Source: Monoplex corrugatus | Taxonomy: Eukaryota > Mollusca > Gastropoda > Littorinimorpha > Ranellidae | Assembly: GCA_030674185.1 (NCBI GenBank) | Contig: JAPXFY010000026.1 | Location: 53,690,212-53,754,211, forward strand | Direction: 5' to 3' | Length of the DNA: 64,000 nucleotides | Part shown: in pieces, positions 20,290-32,154 of the stretch | How positions within the stretch are numbered: position 1 is the stretch's first letter | How the letters are laid out: each line of letters opens with the position of its first letter | The notes under the pieces: model-generated | Told to the model about the DNA's origin: nothing | Seen by the model: the letters and a program-made list of their open reading frames with translations, nothing else | The model's database searches: none | Position numbers and translations under genes: made by a program

Positions 20290-20367
20290 CATGATGAGCG
20301 CCAGAAGGAGGAGGCCGAAGCCTTTAGCAGTATCCACATAGCACTTGACTCTTCTCCATCTCCGCAT
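20290..20367 (-). CDS. Candidate first coding exon of the DIPK1-like gene (signal-anchor type)
   Basis: Reads 26 codons from ATG at 20367: basic start M-R-R-W-R-R-V-K, then a hydrophobic run ending L-L-L-L-A-L-I-M, then a textbook donor GTAAGT at 20289. The base at -3 of the ATG is A, a good context. It ends in phase 0, as do the downstream DIPK1 exons. Its role is uncertain. Joined to exon 17505-17383 it would put two hydrophobic segments in one N-terminus, whereas DIPK1 proteins have one. It could be an alternative first exon, could skip straight to the exon at 16270, or could belong to another minus-strand gene. Reading past the donor enters a (GT)n tract, so the coding part stops here. 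Confidence 0.5.
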
Positions 20368-22700
20368 GCTACACACCCTTCACTATCTGAACAGTCAAAT
20401 CAACACCACCGACAAAAATAATTGTACTGTTTGTGCAGTACTGTGATGTATACCTGTATTTATATCTTTATCACAAGAAAACTCTCAACATCAAATCTGG
20501 GCACTTCACCTTGACTAGGTAACTGGCAGTTCTTTTTTTTTAACCATGTCAGTGTGTGCATATGTGTTTAGCTATCAATTTTACGGCAGAAATCAACCAA
20601 AGGTTAATCCAATGATGCCTTTTTTTTTTTTAAATAATGTTGAAATTTGTAATTGCATAGAGGATCTCAGGTTATCATCTCATGTGAAGGACAACCACTA
20701 CCAAATAGACTAATGGAAGTGGGAGGAACTCTGATTATTCAAGTATCAGCATGCATTCCAGCAATGAACTGAACAAAATGAGAAGTCAAATCAGCATGAA
20801 AAAAATATTCCAGTCACCATCATGATGTGATCAAAATCTGAAAGTTCATAGTTTTGGAGACACAGGTTTCAAACTCCACCAAGTAACCTAAAGAAAATCT
20901 TGGAGATCTATACAGGTTTAAAACCAGGTAATCTAGAAGTCATCAACTGATCAAGTGTTTTCACAGTTGCTCAACTCTTTATGGACAAAATGATAAGACC
21001 AGATGTAACTCAGTGTGCATTGCTCATGCTGGCTGACCAATCTGGCACATTTCCTTCGGTTCCTGCTTTCAATGGTTCTATTGACATTGTAACTGAGAAA
21101 TCATAAAAAGAGTCTAGCTTGGCTATTCAAACTATAATGCATTTAACAGTAAAAGCAGTATGTTCTATTCAAATATCAAGACTGCCATGGGTTAAAACTA
21201 AGTTAAAGTATCCTAACATCGAAACAGACAAAAAAGAAGTACAAAATCAGGCTATATGTGTAGTTTAAAATATAGATGAAACAAAGTGTGACTGCCCGCG
21301 TTCAAGCAAACAGGAACCAGAAAAAAAAAAGAATTATAACGCATCTTTAATACAACTAGACAAGACAGGCACAAATTTTCAGCCAATTCAAAGTTATGCA
21401 AAACAGTATGCATGAAAATGGGTATCTTATTTTTTGTGGTTCCGAGAATACACAGAAATGACTATAACCTACTGTATTTTCAAAGCACAGATTCTAGAAC
21501 AAGTCATAGAGTATGTTTCATTGCATATCAAAGAGGTAATTTTATCCCAAAGTTTTAATATATTAAAAGCCAACTTTATGAGGTTTGAATCACAAAACTC
21601 AAAAACAGTTCAAATTAACATGGTGGAAAAAAATGCTTCCAAGTAAACATACATGTACAAAACACATAAACACATGTTATTTTTACATGATTTTTAAACA
21701 TGATGCATAAGGCCTTTTCTTTTTCCCCAGCAGAAGTGATAGATAACACACAGACGAACACATTTGGTTAATGTAAAAATGTTTATATTCCACATGCAGG
21801 AAATGTGTGCTATTTTGCTGATAAAGTATGAAGAGTTATAAAAATCCCAACAAAAACTTAAAATGAAAATCCAAAATGATTTAACTTAATAGCAAGCTTT
21901 CACATCCACTCGTGTAAAATTGTTCCATGGCAGTTTCTGAAGAGTGGCTATCAGTTTTAATGAACTCACCCTATCAAGTAGCAATAGCACATAGAAAACT
22001 GATCCAGTTACAAAGTATGGCAACATCCTCTTCCTGAGAAATGCAATCTGCATTTCAGTCAATTTTTCAGACACACCCACTGAAAACATACATTTTATGA
22101 AATTCGGACTTGGAACTGATGACGTTTCACAAAGAATACATTCAACATAAAGCACTCATTTTCAATGCAGATGACAATACTGCAGCAAACATGGATATCT
22201 TATCATAGCAAATGGTTTGCTAATATCTGTCACAGCTGATTTCATCTCTGCACTACACTAATGGAATGGAAAGAAAAACAACACCAACCAATCAATAAAT
22301 GAGCAACACTTTACTGTACGAAGCAGCACATACCCTATTATGTCCCTTGAAGTGAACCAAGATCACAAGAGTTGGTGTGCATGTGTGTGTGCAGGTGTGG
22401 GAATAGACTGACTACAGATTTCACAAAAATGTATGATGAGAGGAGGATGTAGGAAGTTAAAAGTGTGTGTATGCAGCGTATTTGTGAGTGTGTTCACTTT
22501 TGCATGACCATGCTTCTGCATCCAAGTTGTCAAGACTCATTACACAACTTCACTCAGTGGCGAATCATTTTAAGTGTTTACATGTTTCTTTTGGATAGTA
22601 TGTCTTTGTATTATCATCAGAAACATATTGTAGTAGTCTTGATTAACAGTTTGGAACACTGAATCATGATGCGCTGTCAATACATATTGTTATCATACTC
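20368..22700. other. No gene or clear repeat seen
   Basis: AT-rich, non-repetitive sequence upstream of the first DIPK1 exon candidates. It could contain the promoter or 5' UTR, but no element stands out. Confidence 0.5.
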
Positions 22701-22702
22701 AG

Positions 22703-22930
22703 TCATAGGCACATATCATTATCATCCTTCAATCTCTTACTTAGCTTTCTTCTGAACTTGATGGGCCTTGGAGAGGCAAGAGTGTGCCACTCTAATGACT
22801 GTTTCTTTAATTCTGGCTCATAACTTCTATCATCTAAACCAGGTTTCGTCGATGGTAACCAAGTCTGCAACAATGATGCGCACCTATTTTTGATCCTTAG
22901 TAAGGCAGTGTAGGACCCACCTTGCTGCAA
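22703..22930 (-). other. Unidentified open frame, coding-like composition
   Basis: Up to 75 codons, ending R-P-I-K-F-R-R-K-L-S-K-R-L-K-D-D-N-D-M-C-L then stop. It has balanced composition without low complexity, including W-L-P-S-T-K-P-G-L-D-D-R-S-Y-E-P. It could be a terminal exon of a minus-strand gene or a transposon fragment. I do not recognise it. Confidence 0.2.
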
Positions 22931-24230
22931 CCCATCTCATTCAAATTGTTAAAATCAACTGACCCATGACTAATGCTAATGTCATGAGCAATCACTTCAC
23001 ATTTAATAATATTCATCAGTCTTCAGCCAATATTTCTCTACTTTTTAAACATTTTCATCATCAGTAGTTTCAACTGGCATTCCTGAGCTATGCTTGCTCT
23101 TAAGTTTAACATCATTTTGTCCATTTTTAAAGAATAACATCCACATATAAACTGCGGCCTGCAAAATGTGTCCCACTACACTTTGTAGAGTTTTAATACA
23201 TCTGTGTCAGAACTTTCTGCATAAAATTAAATTTTAATGTAAGTGCACTGGTCATGATGCTTAGAATGACTGTACCCTACAAACTGTACAATGATGTCAA
23301 AATATTTGCATATGATTTTGTCTAAATTTAGATAGTGGAATAATTGGGCTTGGTGTTTGTAAAATTTCAAACCACTGGAAAAATTACTTTTTTAAATTAG
23401 AACATTCTTGCAATTTTATCAGATGACCCTAATAGAAGCCCACAGAAAAATCCAACCAGTCGTTAAACCTTTTAGCCTCTGAAGATCTACCTTGTTCAAT
23501 ACAAATTACAATGACATAAGATTAAATGGTACGGCCATATTCTAGAACCATGGAAAACCCATTCAAACCCATTAATCAGAACCTAGAATCAGGGAAAGCC
23601 AAGAAAAGTATAACAGATAACATCAATGAATAGTACAGGCTTCGGCTGATTTTGCAATAAGAAAAAAATAATCATCTCTCATCTCTCTCCCTTGCCAAGA
23701 TTCAGACACAAACTGACACAATGTACGAGCTGGGATGCACAAATTACAAATAATGTCATTCATCTACGACCAAGTTCAAAAACCAGTTTGTTTTAAAAAA
23801 AAACAGTTCCACTTAAACTGACCTCAACAAATCATCTGTGCACTGTGTTCATGTCCAATCATTACAACCGACTTACTGGTGACAAAAATCTAACACACTG
23901 TGCATATCACTCAGCCATTTTAATTTTGTATCCTGCTACCAGATCATGTGTTCCTTCCCAAAACAAGATGTATATTTAATTATTATATATACCAGACGAT
24001 GCCACTTGCCAGACAGGAGACAAATAGATAAATATTTTAATCATGTCTACATTGCTTTGGCCATCGTAATTGACTCCCAAAATCACATTTAAGCAAACTG
24101 GCCTTGAATATATATTTAGTATCACCTCCACATCAAGAGATCCAATGCTTCTAACTGTACAGTCCAAGGAGCAAAATTTGTCTAGCTTGTCTCCTGATAA
24201 GATTGGGCCTTCAGAGAATTAACATTCATA
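22931..24230. other. No gene or clear repeat seen
   Basis: AT-rich sequence; nothing supported on either strand. Confidence 0.5.
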
Positions 24231-24860
24231 CTAGTACTCTCCCATTAATCTGACGGATGTGTAGGCATACTCGTGATACTGGTCCTTTATAGCCTGAGAT
24301 GGTCTTCATGTGGGATACAAGACCAATTTGGAGGAAACATGTTCTTCTACATGAGCTGCATGGGAAAGAGTCCAGCAGCCTTGGGTTTTGATTCTGCGGT
24401 CACCCTTCTGTTGAATAGCAGCTGTTCGGCAATGTTATAATAAGACTGTGCCATGCTGGCACCAGTATTCACTGTTGCAGGGAATGTCTTTCCAGTAGGT
24501 GATGATGCCACTTCTGACAAGCTAGGCCTTTGGAATACCCTTGTAAGCTGTATAATTTTGGCAGTTTTCCTGGTCATACTATCTTTGTTTTGGCTCTGCA
24601 TACAAAAGCATCTTCAGGGGGTGCAGTTGTCCTGTCCAATATAGCTGGCATTGGATGAATAGAAACCCTATAACTTGGCAAGCCGTAATTCTTTAGAACA
24701 TGAAAGATAAGACAATTGTTTCTGTCATTAGATGTTGCAGATCTTGTGCACAACTTTGGTGGAATCTTTCCAGCTGTTGGAAGTGCTATCGGAATGAAGT
24801 CCAGATCACACATGAGTATAACAGGGTGCTCAGGATTAGGACTCTGTTCACACAATGGTC
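24230..24860 (-). mobile_element. Decayed LINE 3' region with terminal zinc-finger motif
   Basis: Minus-strand frames give A-E-S-K-P-K-A-A-G then, one frame over near 24380, F-P-C-S-S-C-R-R-T-C-F-L-Q-I-G-L-V-S-H-M. C-x2-C-x12-H with I-G-L-x-S-H is the finger at the end of many LINE ORFs; the element at 29092 ends with the same kind of finger. Several frameshifts are present and the 5' part is poorly recognisable. Confidence 0.5.
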
Positions 24861-24980
24861 TTACTACAACCTCTTTACAATATTAATGTACAGTCGTGGT
24901 TAGTAGGCCTAGCCTAATCAATACAATATTGATATTCACAATATAGGACTATCATTATTGCCAATGCATAGGCTGATAGA

Positions 24981-25100
24981 GCCTATACGCAGTGCTTATG
25001 TGCATGCTTTTGGAAGATCAAGAGATTCTATGATTTTAAGGCCTACACACAGTGCTTATGTGCATGCTTTTGGAAGATCAAGAGATTCTATGATTTTAAG
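24981..25100. repeat. 60-bp tandem duplication
   Basis: 24981-25040 and 25041-25100 are identical except for two bases (tatacg versus cacaca region). Unit starts gcctayac and ends gattttaag. A recent duplication event. Confidence 0.97.
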
Positions 25101-25843
25101 AGTTCTTTTCCCTTGCATGCCTTTAACTGTATTAGGCATTAAATAAAAACAATGAAATAGATATTTCAATGCGCCTTTATTGGGCTTTACTGGCTTTAAG
25201 TTTAGCTTGATCATTCATTGTATTCTATAAATATAATCTATCTCTATGGCCTGTGGGTTTGAACTTTTTAAAAATTGAAGCGATTTTGTCAAGCATTATT
25301 TTAGGTAAAAAGAGAGTAATGATATATCAAAATAATAAATACATAAATGATAAGAATAAGATTGCAAGGAAAAATGGGGATGGGGCGGGTCAACTGAAAA
25401 ACAACTAGTGAAACAAAATGCAGAAGAAAAAATTGTCGTCTGCTTCAAACCAATCAGTGTGAATCACATCACCGTTCACAAACGGCTGTCGTGTCGTATT
25501 TTCATATGTTTCTTTACAAATACACAATTCAGCACCATGCTTTTTTGTCGGCCGTTAGATTATAAATGCAAACTCACATCTGTGATGCTTGTGAAATAAC
25601 CCGTGGGTCCAATGACAAGTATTGATCTGCTGTTGCGATGTACACCTACCCAACTAATGTTTCCACTGTGTACGTTTGGAAGGGAGATTACTCCTATTTT
25701 AATAATAATCAAGTTATCAGAATATTTGGCCTGAAAATGAAACGCAACATTTAATGTTTACTTCACTTGTTGTGCTTTAAATCCTATTTTCACTTATTCT
25801 ATTGAAATAAGTATTGTATATATTATTCTGAACCCTACGTGCC
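25101..25843. other. No gene or clear repeat seen
   Basis: AT-rich sequence; an open frame of 63 codons at 25408 has no supporting feature. Confidence 0.5.
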
Positions 25844-26007
25844 CGCATGCGTGCGTGCGTGCGTGCGTGCGTGTGTGTGCGTGATCCACATACTGTGACA
25901 CAGAAGGAGATCAATCTTTTAACATTTTCTCTACATCAGTCAGTTTCTGTTTATACTTCAATTGGTGGTGGTGGTGGTGGTGGTGGTGGTGATTGTTGTT
26001 GTTGTTG

Positions 26008-26043
<36 letters not shown>

Positions 26044-26058
26044 AAACAGCTGCTGCTG
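25844..26058. repeat. GCGT, GGT, TTG and CTG simple repeats
   Basis: (GCGT)n at 25846-25872, (GGT)n at 25963-25990, (TTG)n at 25993-26015, then (CTG)n to about 26060 with one interruption. The last block lies about 30 bases before the RTE copy. Confidence 0.93.
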
Positions 26059-26087
26059 CTGCTGTTACAATTTGTTTACATATTTCT

Positions 26088-28160
26088 TGTCAAAGCAACA
26101 TCAAATTAAATCTTGGACTCTTAAAGACAGATGAAGTGATAGGCTATGTAAAAAATTTAATGTAGGCTACATGTTCCAAACAAACTCAGTGCTGTGGAAG
26201 ATGTTGGTGACAGTGAGGAACAATGGACAAAGTTGAGAAATTCGGTAAATGAATCTTGTGAAAAAATCCCTAAAATAGACAGAAAAGCAAAAAAGAACTG
26301 GATGACAAAAGAAATTTTAGGCTTGATGGAGGAACGGAGGAAGGCAAAGAGAAACGAGAAGATATACAGATAAACAAAGAAATCAGGAATAGGTGCAATG
26401 AAGCTCAGGAAGCTTGGCTGAACACAAAATGCAAAGAAATAGAAGATCGACACAAAACGGATCCTCAAGGTATGTACAGACGAATTGAAGAAATTGTCCA
26501 CAGGAAAAATACAAGCACATCAACTGGTTGCTTAAAATCGAAAGATGGTACGCTTATCACGGAAAAAGACAAAATATTAAACTGATGAGGAGAGTACATT
26601 AAAGACCTTTTTGAAGATGACAGAAACGAAGAACACATTACAGGAAAGAACGTTGAGGGACCACCCATAATGAAAGATGAAGTTAGAGCAGCACTGAAAA
26701 AGATGAAACCAGGAAAAGCCCCAGGACCAGACAACATTACTACAGAGATGATTGAAGCCCTGGAGGAATTTGGTATTGAAAAAATAACAATCCTCTTAAA
26801 TGAAATTTATGACACTGGAAAAATCCCCAAAGATATGTCAAAATCAATTTTCATTGCACTTCCAAAGAAGACAGGGGCTATAGAATGCGAACTCCATCGC
26901 ACAATCAGTTTGATGAGTCATGTCACAAAAATCCTATTAAGAATAATCATGATGAGGGCAAGGAATAGAATCAAGGGAGAGATAGCAGAAGAACAGTGTG
27001 GATTTGTGGAAGGGAAAGGAACTATTAATGCCATATACATCCTAAGAACTATCATAGAGAGGTCAATTGAAATGAATAAGGATTTGTATTTATGCTTTGT
27101 TGATTATACCAAAACTTTCGATCGGGTAAGACATGAAGAATTGATCAACCAACTGGAGGGACTCAATGTTGATGGAAAAGATCTACGAATAATCAGGAAT
27201 ATGTACTGGGAACAAACAGCTGCAATGAGAATAGAAAACAATATAAGCTCTTTCCAAAACATCAAAAGAGGAGTCAGACAGGGTTGTGTTTTGTCACCAG
27301 ATCTGTTTTCGCTGTAATGAGAAACCTAGAAGAAGAACCTGGATTAAAGGTTGGAGGGAAAATGATAAACAACATTCGATACGCAGATGACACCATGCTA
27401 ACTGCAGAAAATGAAAGGGACTTTCAAAACCTTGTGAATATACTAGAAATAGAAAGCAAAGGTAAGGGGTTGGAACTAAACAGCAGGAAGACTGAAGTCA
27501 TGGTGATCAGTAAAAAACATGAAATCCCCTCATGCAAAATAACAGCAAATGGCACAACCTTGACACAGGTTAATAAGTTTAAATACCTGGGAACGATCAT
27601 TTCATCAGACGGCAGATGCACATCAGAAATAACCGGCAGAATCGGCCAAGCCAAAACAGCGTTCAAGTAGATGACAAGCATTCTTACCAACAAATGCTTA
27701 TCAATTAACATCAGGAAGAGAGTTCTTGAATGTTATATAGAACCAATACTGTTGTACGGATGTGAGGCGTGGACAGTCAACAAGCAAAGCCAGAACAAGA
27801 TTGAGGCAGCCGAGATGTGGTTTCTAAGAAGAATGTTGAGAGTTCCATGGACAGCAAAGAAAACAAACGAGACAGTCTTGATGGAGGCAAATACAAGTAG
27901 ATCATTCATAAGGAAGATTAGGAAAAGACAGGCAACATTTATAGGCCATTTTATGAGGAAGGGGGATTTGGAGCACCTGGTCACAACGGGAAAGCTGGAG
28001 GGAAAGAGAGCGCCGGGTAGAAAATGCTGAACGGACTTGCGGAGTCGCTGAAGACGAGGAGGGTTGAGGAGATGCTTGGGGCAACAAGAGATAGAGACAG
28101 ATGGAAGTCCATGATCGCCAACGCCATGCGGCAGGGTACCTAATGATGATGATGATAGTA
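26088..28160 (+). mobile_element. RTE-type LINE, best-preserved RT copy
   Basis: Covers the linker, RT and C-terminus. RT motifs are intact: K-P-G-K-A-P-G-P-D, F-V-D-Y-T-K-T-F-D-R-V, G-V-R-Q-G-C-V-L-S-P-D and catalytic R-Y-A-D-D-T near 27380. Breaks: stops in the linker near 26580, a deletion of about 15 bases after S-P-D-L-F-S-L at 27309-27317 (stop and frame loss), a stop at 27668, and a deletion in the GRPREK motif near 28016. The 3' end is (GAT)n at 28143-28157. No endonuclease, so it is 5' truncated. It serves as the reference for the insertions in the copy at 7709-14745. Confidence 0.9.
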
Positions 28161-28520
28161 TGTATATAGGGGGGAGAGAGAGAGAGAGATAACGATTATG
28201 CACTAGGCAGCACGTGTGTTCCATGGTTAATCAAAACTGGTTGACAAACATCTGAGAAAAAAATGTAAACAATGCTTTGTTAAGCTGTGATTTCCAAATA
28301 AAGTTCAATGAAACTTGGCATTTGTGTAGTGTCATAACCTTCACACATATTTGGTCCAAATGTTAGATCATGTACTCTTATCCATGCATGTATGCAGATG
28401 GCACTCATGACAACTCATTAAGAAATGGCCCTATGAATCAAATCTGGTAGAAAAAGAAACGTCCAGAAACAACCAAGAAAATGTTCAAGACATAGTTTGT
28501 GCCCCAGGTTAATTTCATTT
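28161..28520. other. No gene seen
   Basis: Short (GA)n run at 28174-28190, otherwise plain AT-rich sequence. Confidence 0.5.
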
Positions 28521-28521
28521 C

Positions 28522-28605
28522 TGGTGTGTGTGTGTTATGTGTATGTGTATGCGTGCGTGCGTGTGTGTGTGCGTGCGTGTGCGTGCGCGTGTGTGTGTGT
28601 GGGTA

Positions 28606-28645
<40 letters not shown>

Positions 28646-28680
28646 CGTGTGCGTGTACTTGCATGCATGCGTGCATGTGA
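28522..28680. repeat. Imperfect (GT)n tract with GCGT
   Basis: GT/GCGT repeats; the purest stretch is 28610-28640. Confidence 0.93.
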
Positions 28681-29019
28681 TAACCTGGAGTCGAGATTGT
28701 GTTTAAGTTTGTTTTGAGACCAAAAGTGAATGAGAACTTCTTTTTATTTACATGGGTGGCAGGATAAACAACATGATTTTTTTGTTTACATTGAACCCTC
28801 ATCTGTGGAATGTGTACACGAATTCAGAATGAAATATAATAGCATTGAGTGTTTAGAATAGTGCAAAACTAGCATGTATAGTAACAGCAGTTTAAATTGT
28901 TGGTGTGGATAGTGCTATTCTCCATGTAGATTTGGACACACTGCATATTACACATTTACAAGACACAGAGTGTAATACCTACAGAAGCACAGATAATAAT
29001 AACACTAATAGTATTATTG

Positions 29020-29075
29020 ATGATGATGACGATGACGATGGCGATGACGACGACGACGACGACGACGATGATGAT
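29020..29075. repeat. (GAT/GAC)n trinucleotide repeat
   Basis: gatgatgatgacgatgac.. then (GAC)n then (GAT)n, directly before the LINE fragment at 29092. Confidence 0.93.
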
Positions 29076-29091
29076 GATTCCATTTATGTAG

Positions 29092-29998
29092 TCACTAATG
29101 GACCGCTTCTCCCAGGCCTGCAAAGATTTGGGTCTGACCATCAGTCTTAAGAAGACAAACGTCCTGGGCCAAGACACGCCATTTCCACAGCCATCACCAT
29201 TGATGACTACGAGCTTGAAGCCATCCATCAATTCACATATCTTGGGTCCACCATCACCGATAACCTCTCCCTTGACACAGAGGTCGACAAGAGGATCGGG
29301 AAGGCAGCCACAACACTAGCCCGCCTCACACAAAGGGTGTGGACAAATCCCAAGCTGACCACAAAGACAAAGATGGCTGTATACAACGCCTGTGTCCTCA
29401 GCACCTTGCTGTATGGCAGCGAGGCGTGGACCACGCATGCTCATCAGGAGAAAAGGCTCAATACCTTCCACCTGAGAAACCTACGGCGCATACTTGGCAT
29501 TTCCTGGCAAGACAAGGTGACCAACACCGAAGTCCTAACCTGCGCTGGCCTCCCAACCATGCATACCATGCTGAGACAGCGTCGGCTGCGCTGGTTGGGC
29601 CACGTTCGCCGCATGGAAGATGGTCGCATCCCAAAAGACATCCTTTATGGTGAGCTTGCCACAGGGCAGAGAAACATTGGCCGCCCACAGCTGAGATACA
29701 AAGACGTTTGCAAGCGTGACATGAAAGCGCTTGAGATCAACACTGAGTCCTGGGAGGACCTCGCAGACGACCGCAACAGCTGGAGAACTACTCTCAAGAA
29801 ACAGCTGCGGATTGGTGAGGACAAACTGTCAGCTGCTGCAGCAGAAAAGCGAGTTCGCAGAAAAGGGATGACATCCAACAGACCAGCATCAGCATACACA
29901 TGCGACCGCTGCGACAGAGACTGCCTCTCTCGCATTGGTCTGTACAGTCACAGGCGACGCTGCTTGGACCAAGCAGACAGCCCATCTAGACAATAGAA
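29092..29998 (+). mobile_element. Non-LTR retrotransposon C-terminal region, well preserved, third LINE family
   Basis: Starts within the RT (M-D-R-F-S-Q-A-C-K-D-L-G-L-T-I-S-L-K-K-T). One frameshift lies near 29180, then a continuous frame to the stop at 29994. Includes F-T-Y-L-G-S-T-I-T, L-L-Y-G-S-E-A-W-T, R-R-L-R-W-L-G-H-V-R-R-M, I-G-R-P-Q-L-R-Y-K-D-V and a terminal finger C-D-R-C-D-R-D-C-L-S-R-I-G-L-Y-S-H-R-R-R-C. Higher GC than the surroundings and near-intact reading suggest a young copy. It is 5' truncated before the catalytic YxDD. Confidence 0.85.
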
Positions 29999-30182
29999 CG
30001 GATGTACTTTGTCCATGGTCAGTCATGACCGAAGGAGGCCTACTACTACTAGTGCAAACATACATGTCAGAGAATGCTCATTGCACTTTACAAACTACAA
30101 CAATACGATATATACACAAACACATTCATCGCAGCATAAACGTTTCAGTTCCAATATATCATAATATACATAATATATCATA

Positions 30183-30522
30183 TCATCATCATCATCATCA
30201 TCATCAGGTGCCCTGCCGCGTGGCGTTGGCGATCATGGACTTCCATCTGTCTCTATCTCTTGTTGCCCCTAGCATCTCCTCAACCCTCCTCGTCCCCAGC
30301 CACTCTGCAAGTCCGTCCAGCATTTTCTCCCTGGGTCTACCCGGTGCTCTCTTTCCCTCCAGCTTTCCTGTTGTGACCAGGTGCTCCAAATCCCCCTTCC
30401 TCATAAAATGGCCTATAAATGTTGCCTGTCTTTTCCTAATCTTCCTTATGAGTGATCTACATGTGTCTGCTTCCATCAAGACTGTCTCGTTTTTTTTTCT
30501 TTGCTGTCCATGGAACTCTCAA
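30183..30522 (-). mobile_element. RTE-type LINE 3' fragment, intact C-terminus
   Basis: Minus-strand frame of 91 residues without breaks: R-K-R-Q-A-T-F-I-G-H-F-M-R-K-G-D-L, G-R-P-R-E-K-M-L-D-G-L-A-E-W, terminal T-R-Q-G-T and a clean (GAT)n tail at 30183-30207. It is 5' truncated at W-T-A-K-K; the poly-T near 30488 causes a slip. Confidence 0.85.
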
Positions 30523-30649
30523 CAAACATATGAGATACATATATACACCAATAAATCAATGTAATACAAACATGGTTCATAAACAATAACAACAAATATG
30601 TTTTTCAATTGTCAGAGACAATCACACACATGAAAAGACACACATAGAC

Positions 30650-30654
<5 letters not shown>

Positions 30655-30735
<81 letters not shown>
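30655..30735. repeat. (CA)n microsatellite
   Basis: About 40 CA units; further imperfect CA to 30775. Confidence 0.95.
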
Positions 30736-30737
<2 letters not shown>

Positions 30738-30779
30738 TATACACATGCACACACACAAACACACATACGCACACATTAG

Positions 30780-31085
30780 ACAAATTGCATTACCACTGGA
30801 TTTAGAAGAGCAACAAGCATTAATTCATGATTTGGGGAGATACTTCTGAAAGAGATGTGTTTTGCGGTGATTTTTGAAAGTAGCGGACTGCTTTTTTTAA
30901 GATACTGGGAGGGAGTCCCATGTTGTTGTGCTAAAAACAGAGAAACATTTCTGTCCACAAGTTGTTAGTGAGAATCGAGGCACAGTCAAGAGAGAAGCTT
31001 CTTGATACCTGATAGCTTTGGAAGGTCTGTATTGGCAGAAGGAGTTGTGGTATATGATGGCATTGTCTTCAAACTCAGACACGGA
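30780..31085 (-). mobile_element. LINE RT C-terminal remnant (CR1/L2-like)
   Basis: The minus strand encodes V-P-R-F-S-L-T-T-C-G-Q-K-C-F-S-V-F, T-T-T-W-D-S-L-P-V-S, a stop, then (one frame) K-T-H-L-F. The G-x-x-x-F-S...W-x-S-L-P order is the C-terminal tail of CR1/L2-type ORFs, as in the copy at 32155. Confidence 0.5.
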
Positions 31086-31836
31086 TGTATGGATATATCA
31101 CAGATACAAACACACACATCAGCATATACACATTCATGTATGTGTAAACATTCCAACAGCATCTAACCATACATATTCATATAGATATATGATCATAAAT
31201 GTTTACATACACAGACAATTGATATACACAGCAACGTATGATCAATGGTTAGAGGTGGATGCATATGTATACTGGCGGAAGGGCAATTGTGGTCTCAACA
31301 ACAGGAGACTTGGGTGAACAGTTATGTCTTTGGCTTGATATGTTAACTGTCTTGAAAAGATAAACTGGATGACTCTGAATTTGGTTTTGTTCAAAAGGGA
31401 TTAATCGCATTCAGACCATTCCATATGTACCCTACCTATAATTGGCTGACTCATTGAGTCTGCCAAAACTATACGCGCTGGTAAGATCTTGAAATGGAGA
31501 GTGGATATGGGACCCATAAAACACTGACATCAACGGAATGCTTAGAGCGTGTGACAGACATACAGACAGACGTTTAGACAGTTGGCCTCTTTCTGTCTCG
31601 AGAGACGAATGATTGTGCACCCGCGATGTATCATTCTGGGTTGTTGCAGCTCCTGCTGTGGCTGTACAGTCTGATCCTTGAGCCACAGACTGTAACTTTT
31701 ATGGTGCACTACGGAAGAGAACTTGACACATGAAATCCACAATAGCTTTATGAAAAGACTGAGCCAGACCACTGCCAAATGAGAGAAACAAGAAATATTC
31801 AACAACAAAAATGTCAATGTGCATTTGTAACAGTGT

Positions 31837-31921
31837 GTGTGTGTGTGAGACAGAGACAGACAGAGGGACAGACAGACAGACAGCGACAGACAGACAGACA
31901 GACAGACAGAATAGATAGACA
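31837..31921. repeat. (GACA)n repeat with leading GT
   Basis: GT run at 31834-31848, then GACAGACA to 31922. Confidence 0.93.
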
Positions 31922-31924
31922 GAG

Positions 31925-31992
31925 AGACTTCAGACTTCAGAACACTTTATTACTCAAGGATAGCAGCATTCTGTCCCATTTGACCTGTCTTA
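31925..31992. repeat. Short interspersed repeat shared with 42936
   Basis: Reads cttcagacttcagaacac then attactcaaggatagcagc and ccattt..ctgtctta. The same ordered blocks occur at 42936-43000. Confidence 0.5.
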
Positions 31993-32154
31993 CGGCTACT
32001 CTACACACAAACTATAAGCATAAAAAGCATGAACACATTGTAAAACAAGTTATAGCATGAGTTGTGATAAAACATTAATTTTACGTATATGCCAATGGGT
32101 CATGTGTTTTACAAAAGCATGAGAGATAAAAGCACAATATGAAAATAAATCAAT

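Larger units (their letters stand above)
2173..20367 (-). other. DIPK1 (FAM69): DIPK1 (FAM69) family gene, N-terminal half, 3' end outside window
   Basis: Gene-level entry for exons at 20367-20290 (candidate), 17505-17383, 16270-16166, 6610-6407 and 2313-2173. All borders are AG/GT and all junctions are phase 0. The joined product reads signal anchor, cysteine-rich segment, kinase N-lobe with EF-hand, then C-G-x-x-F, which is the domain order of DIPK1/FAM69 proteins. These are type II ER-membrane proteins whose lumenal kinase-like domain is predicted to be calcium-regulated. Family members are about 420-430 residues, so roughly half is here and the catalytic C-lobe should lie to the left of base 1. 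Introns of about 9.6 kb and 4.1 kb hold LINE, SINE and TIR-element debris. Family assignment is from remembered family pattern, not a search; I cannot say which paralogue (1A, 1B or 1C) it matches best. Confidence 0.8.

Noticed and set aside
25962..26058. Polyvaline/polyalanine or polycysteine coding repeat
   Set aside because: Trinucleotide repeats open in all frames, with no adjoining coding sequence.
26670..27317. Functional reverse transcriptase gene
   Set aside because: The frame is interrupted by upstream stops, a deletion after S-P-D-L-F-S-L, a stop at 27668 and loss of the GRPREK region. It is a dead transposon copy, not a host gene.
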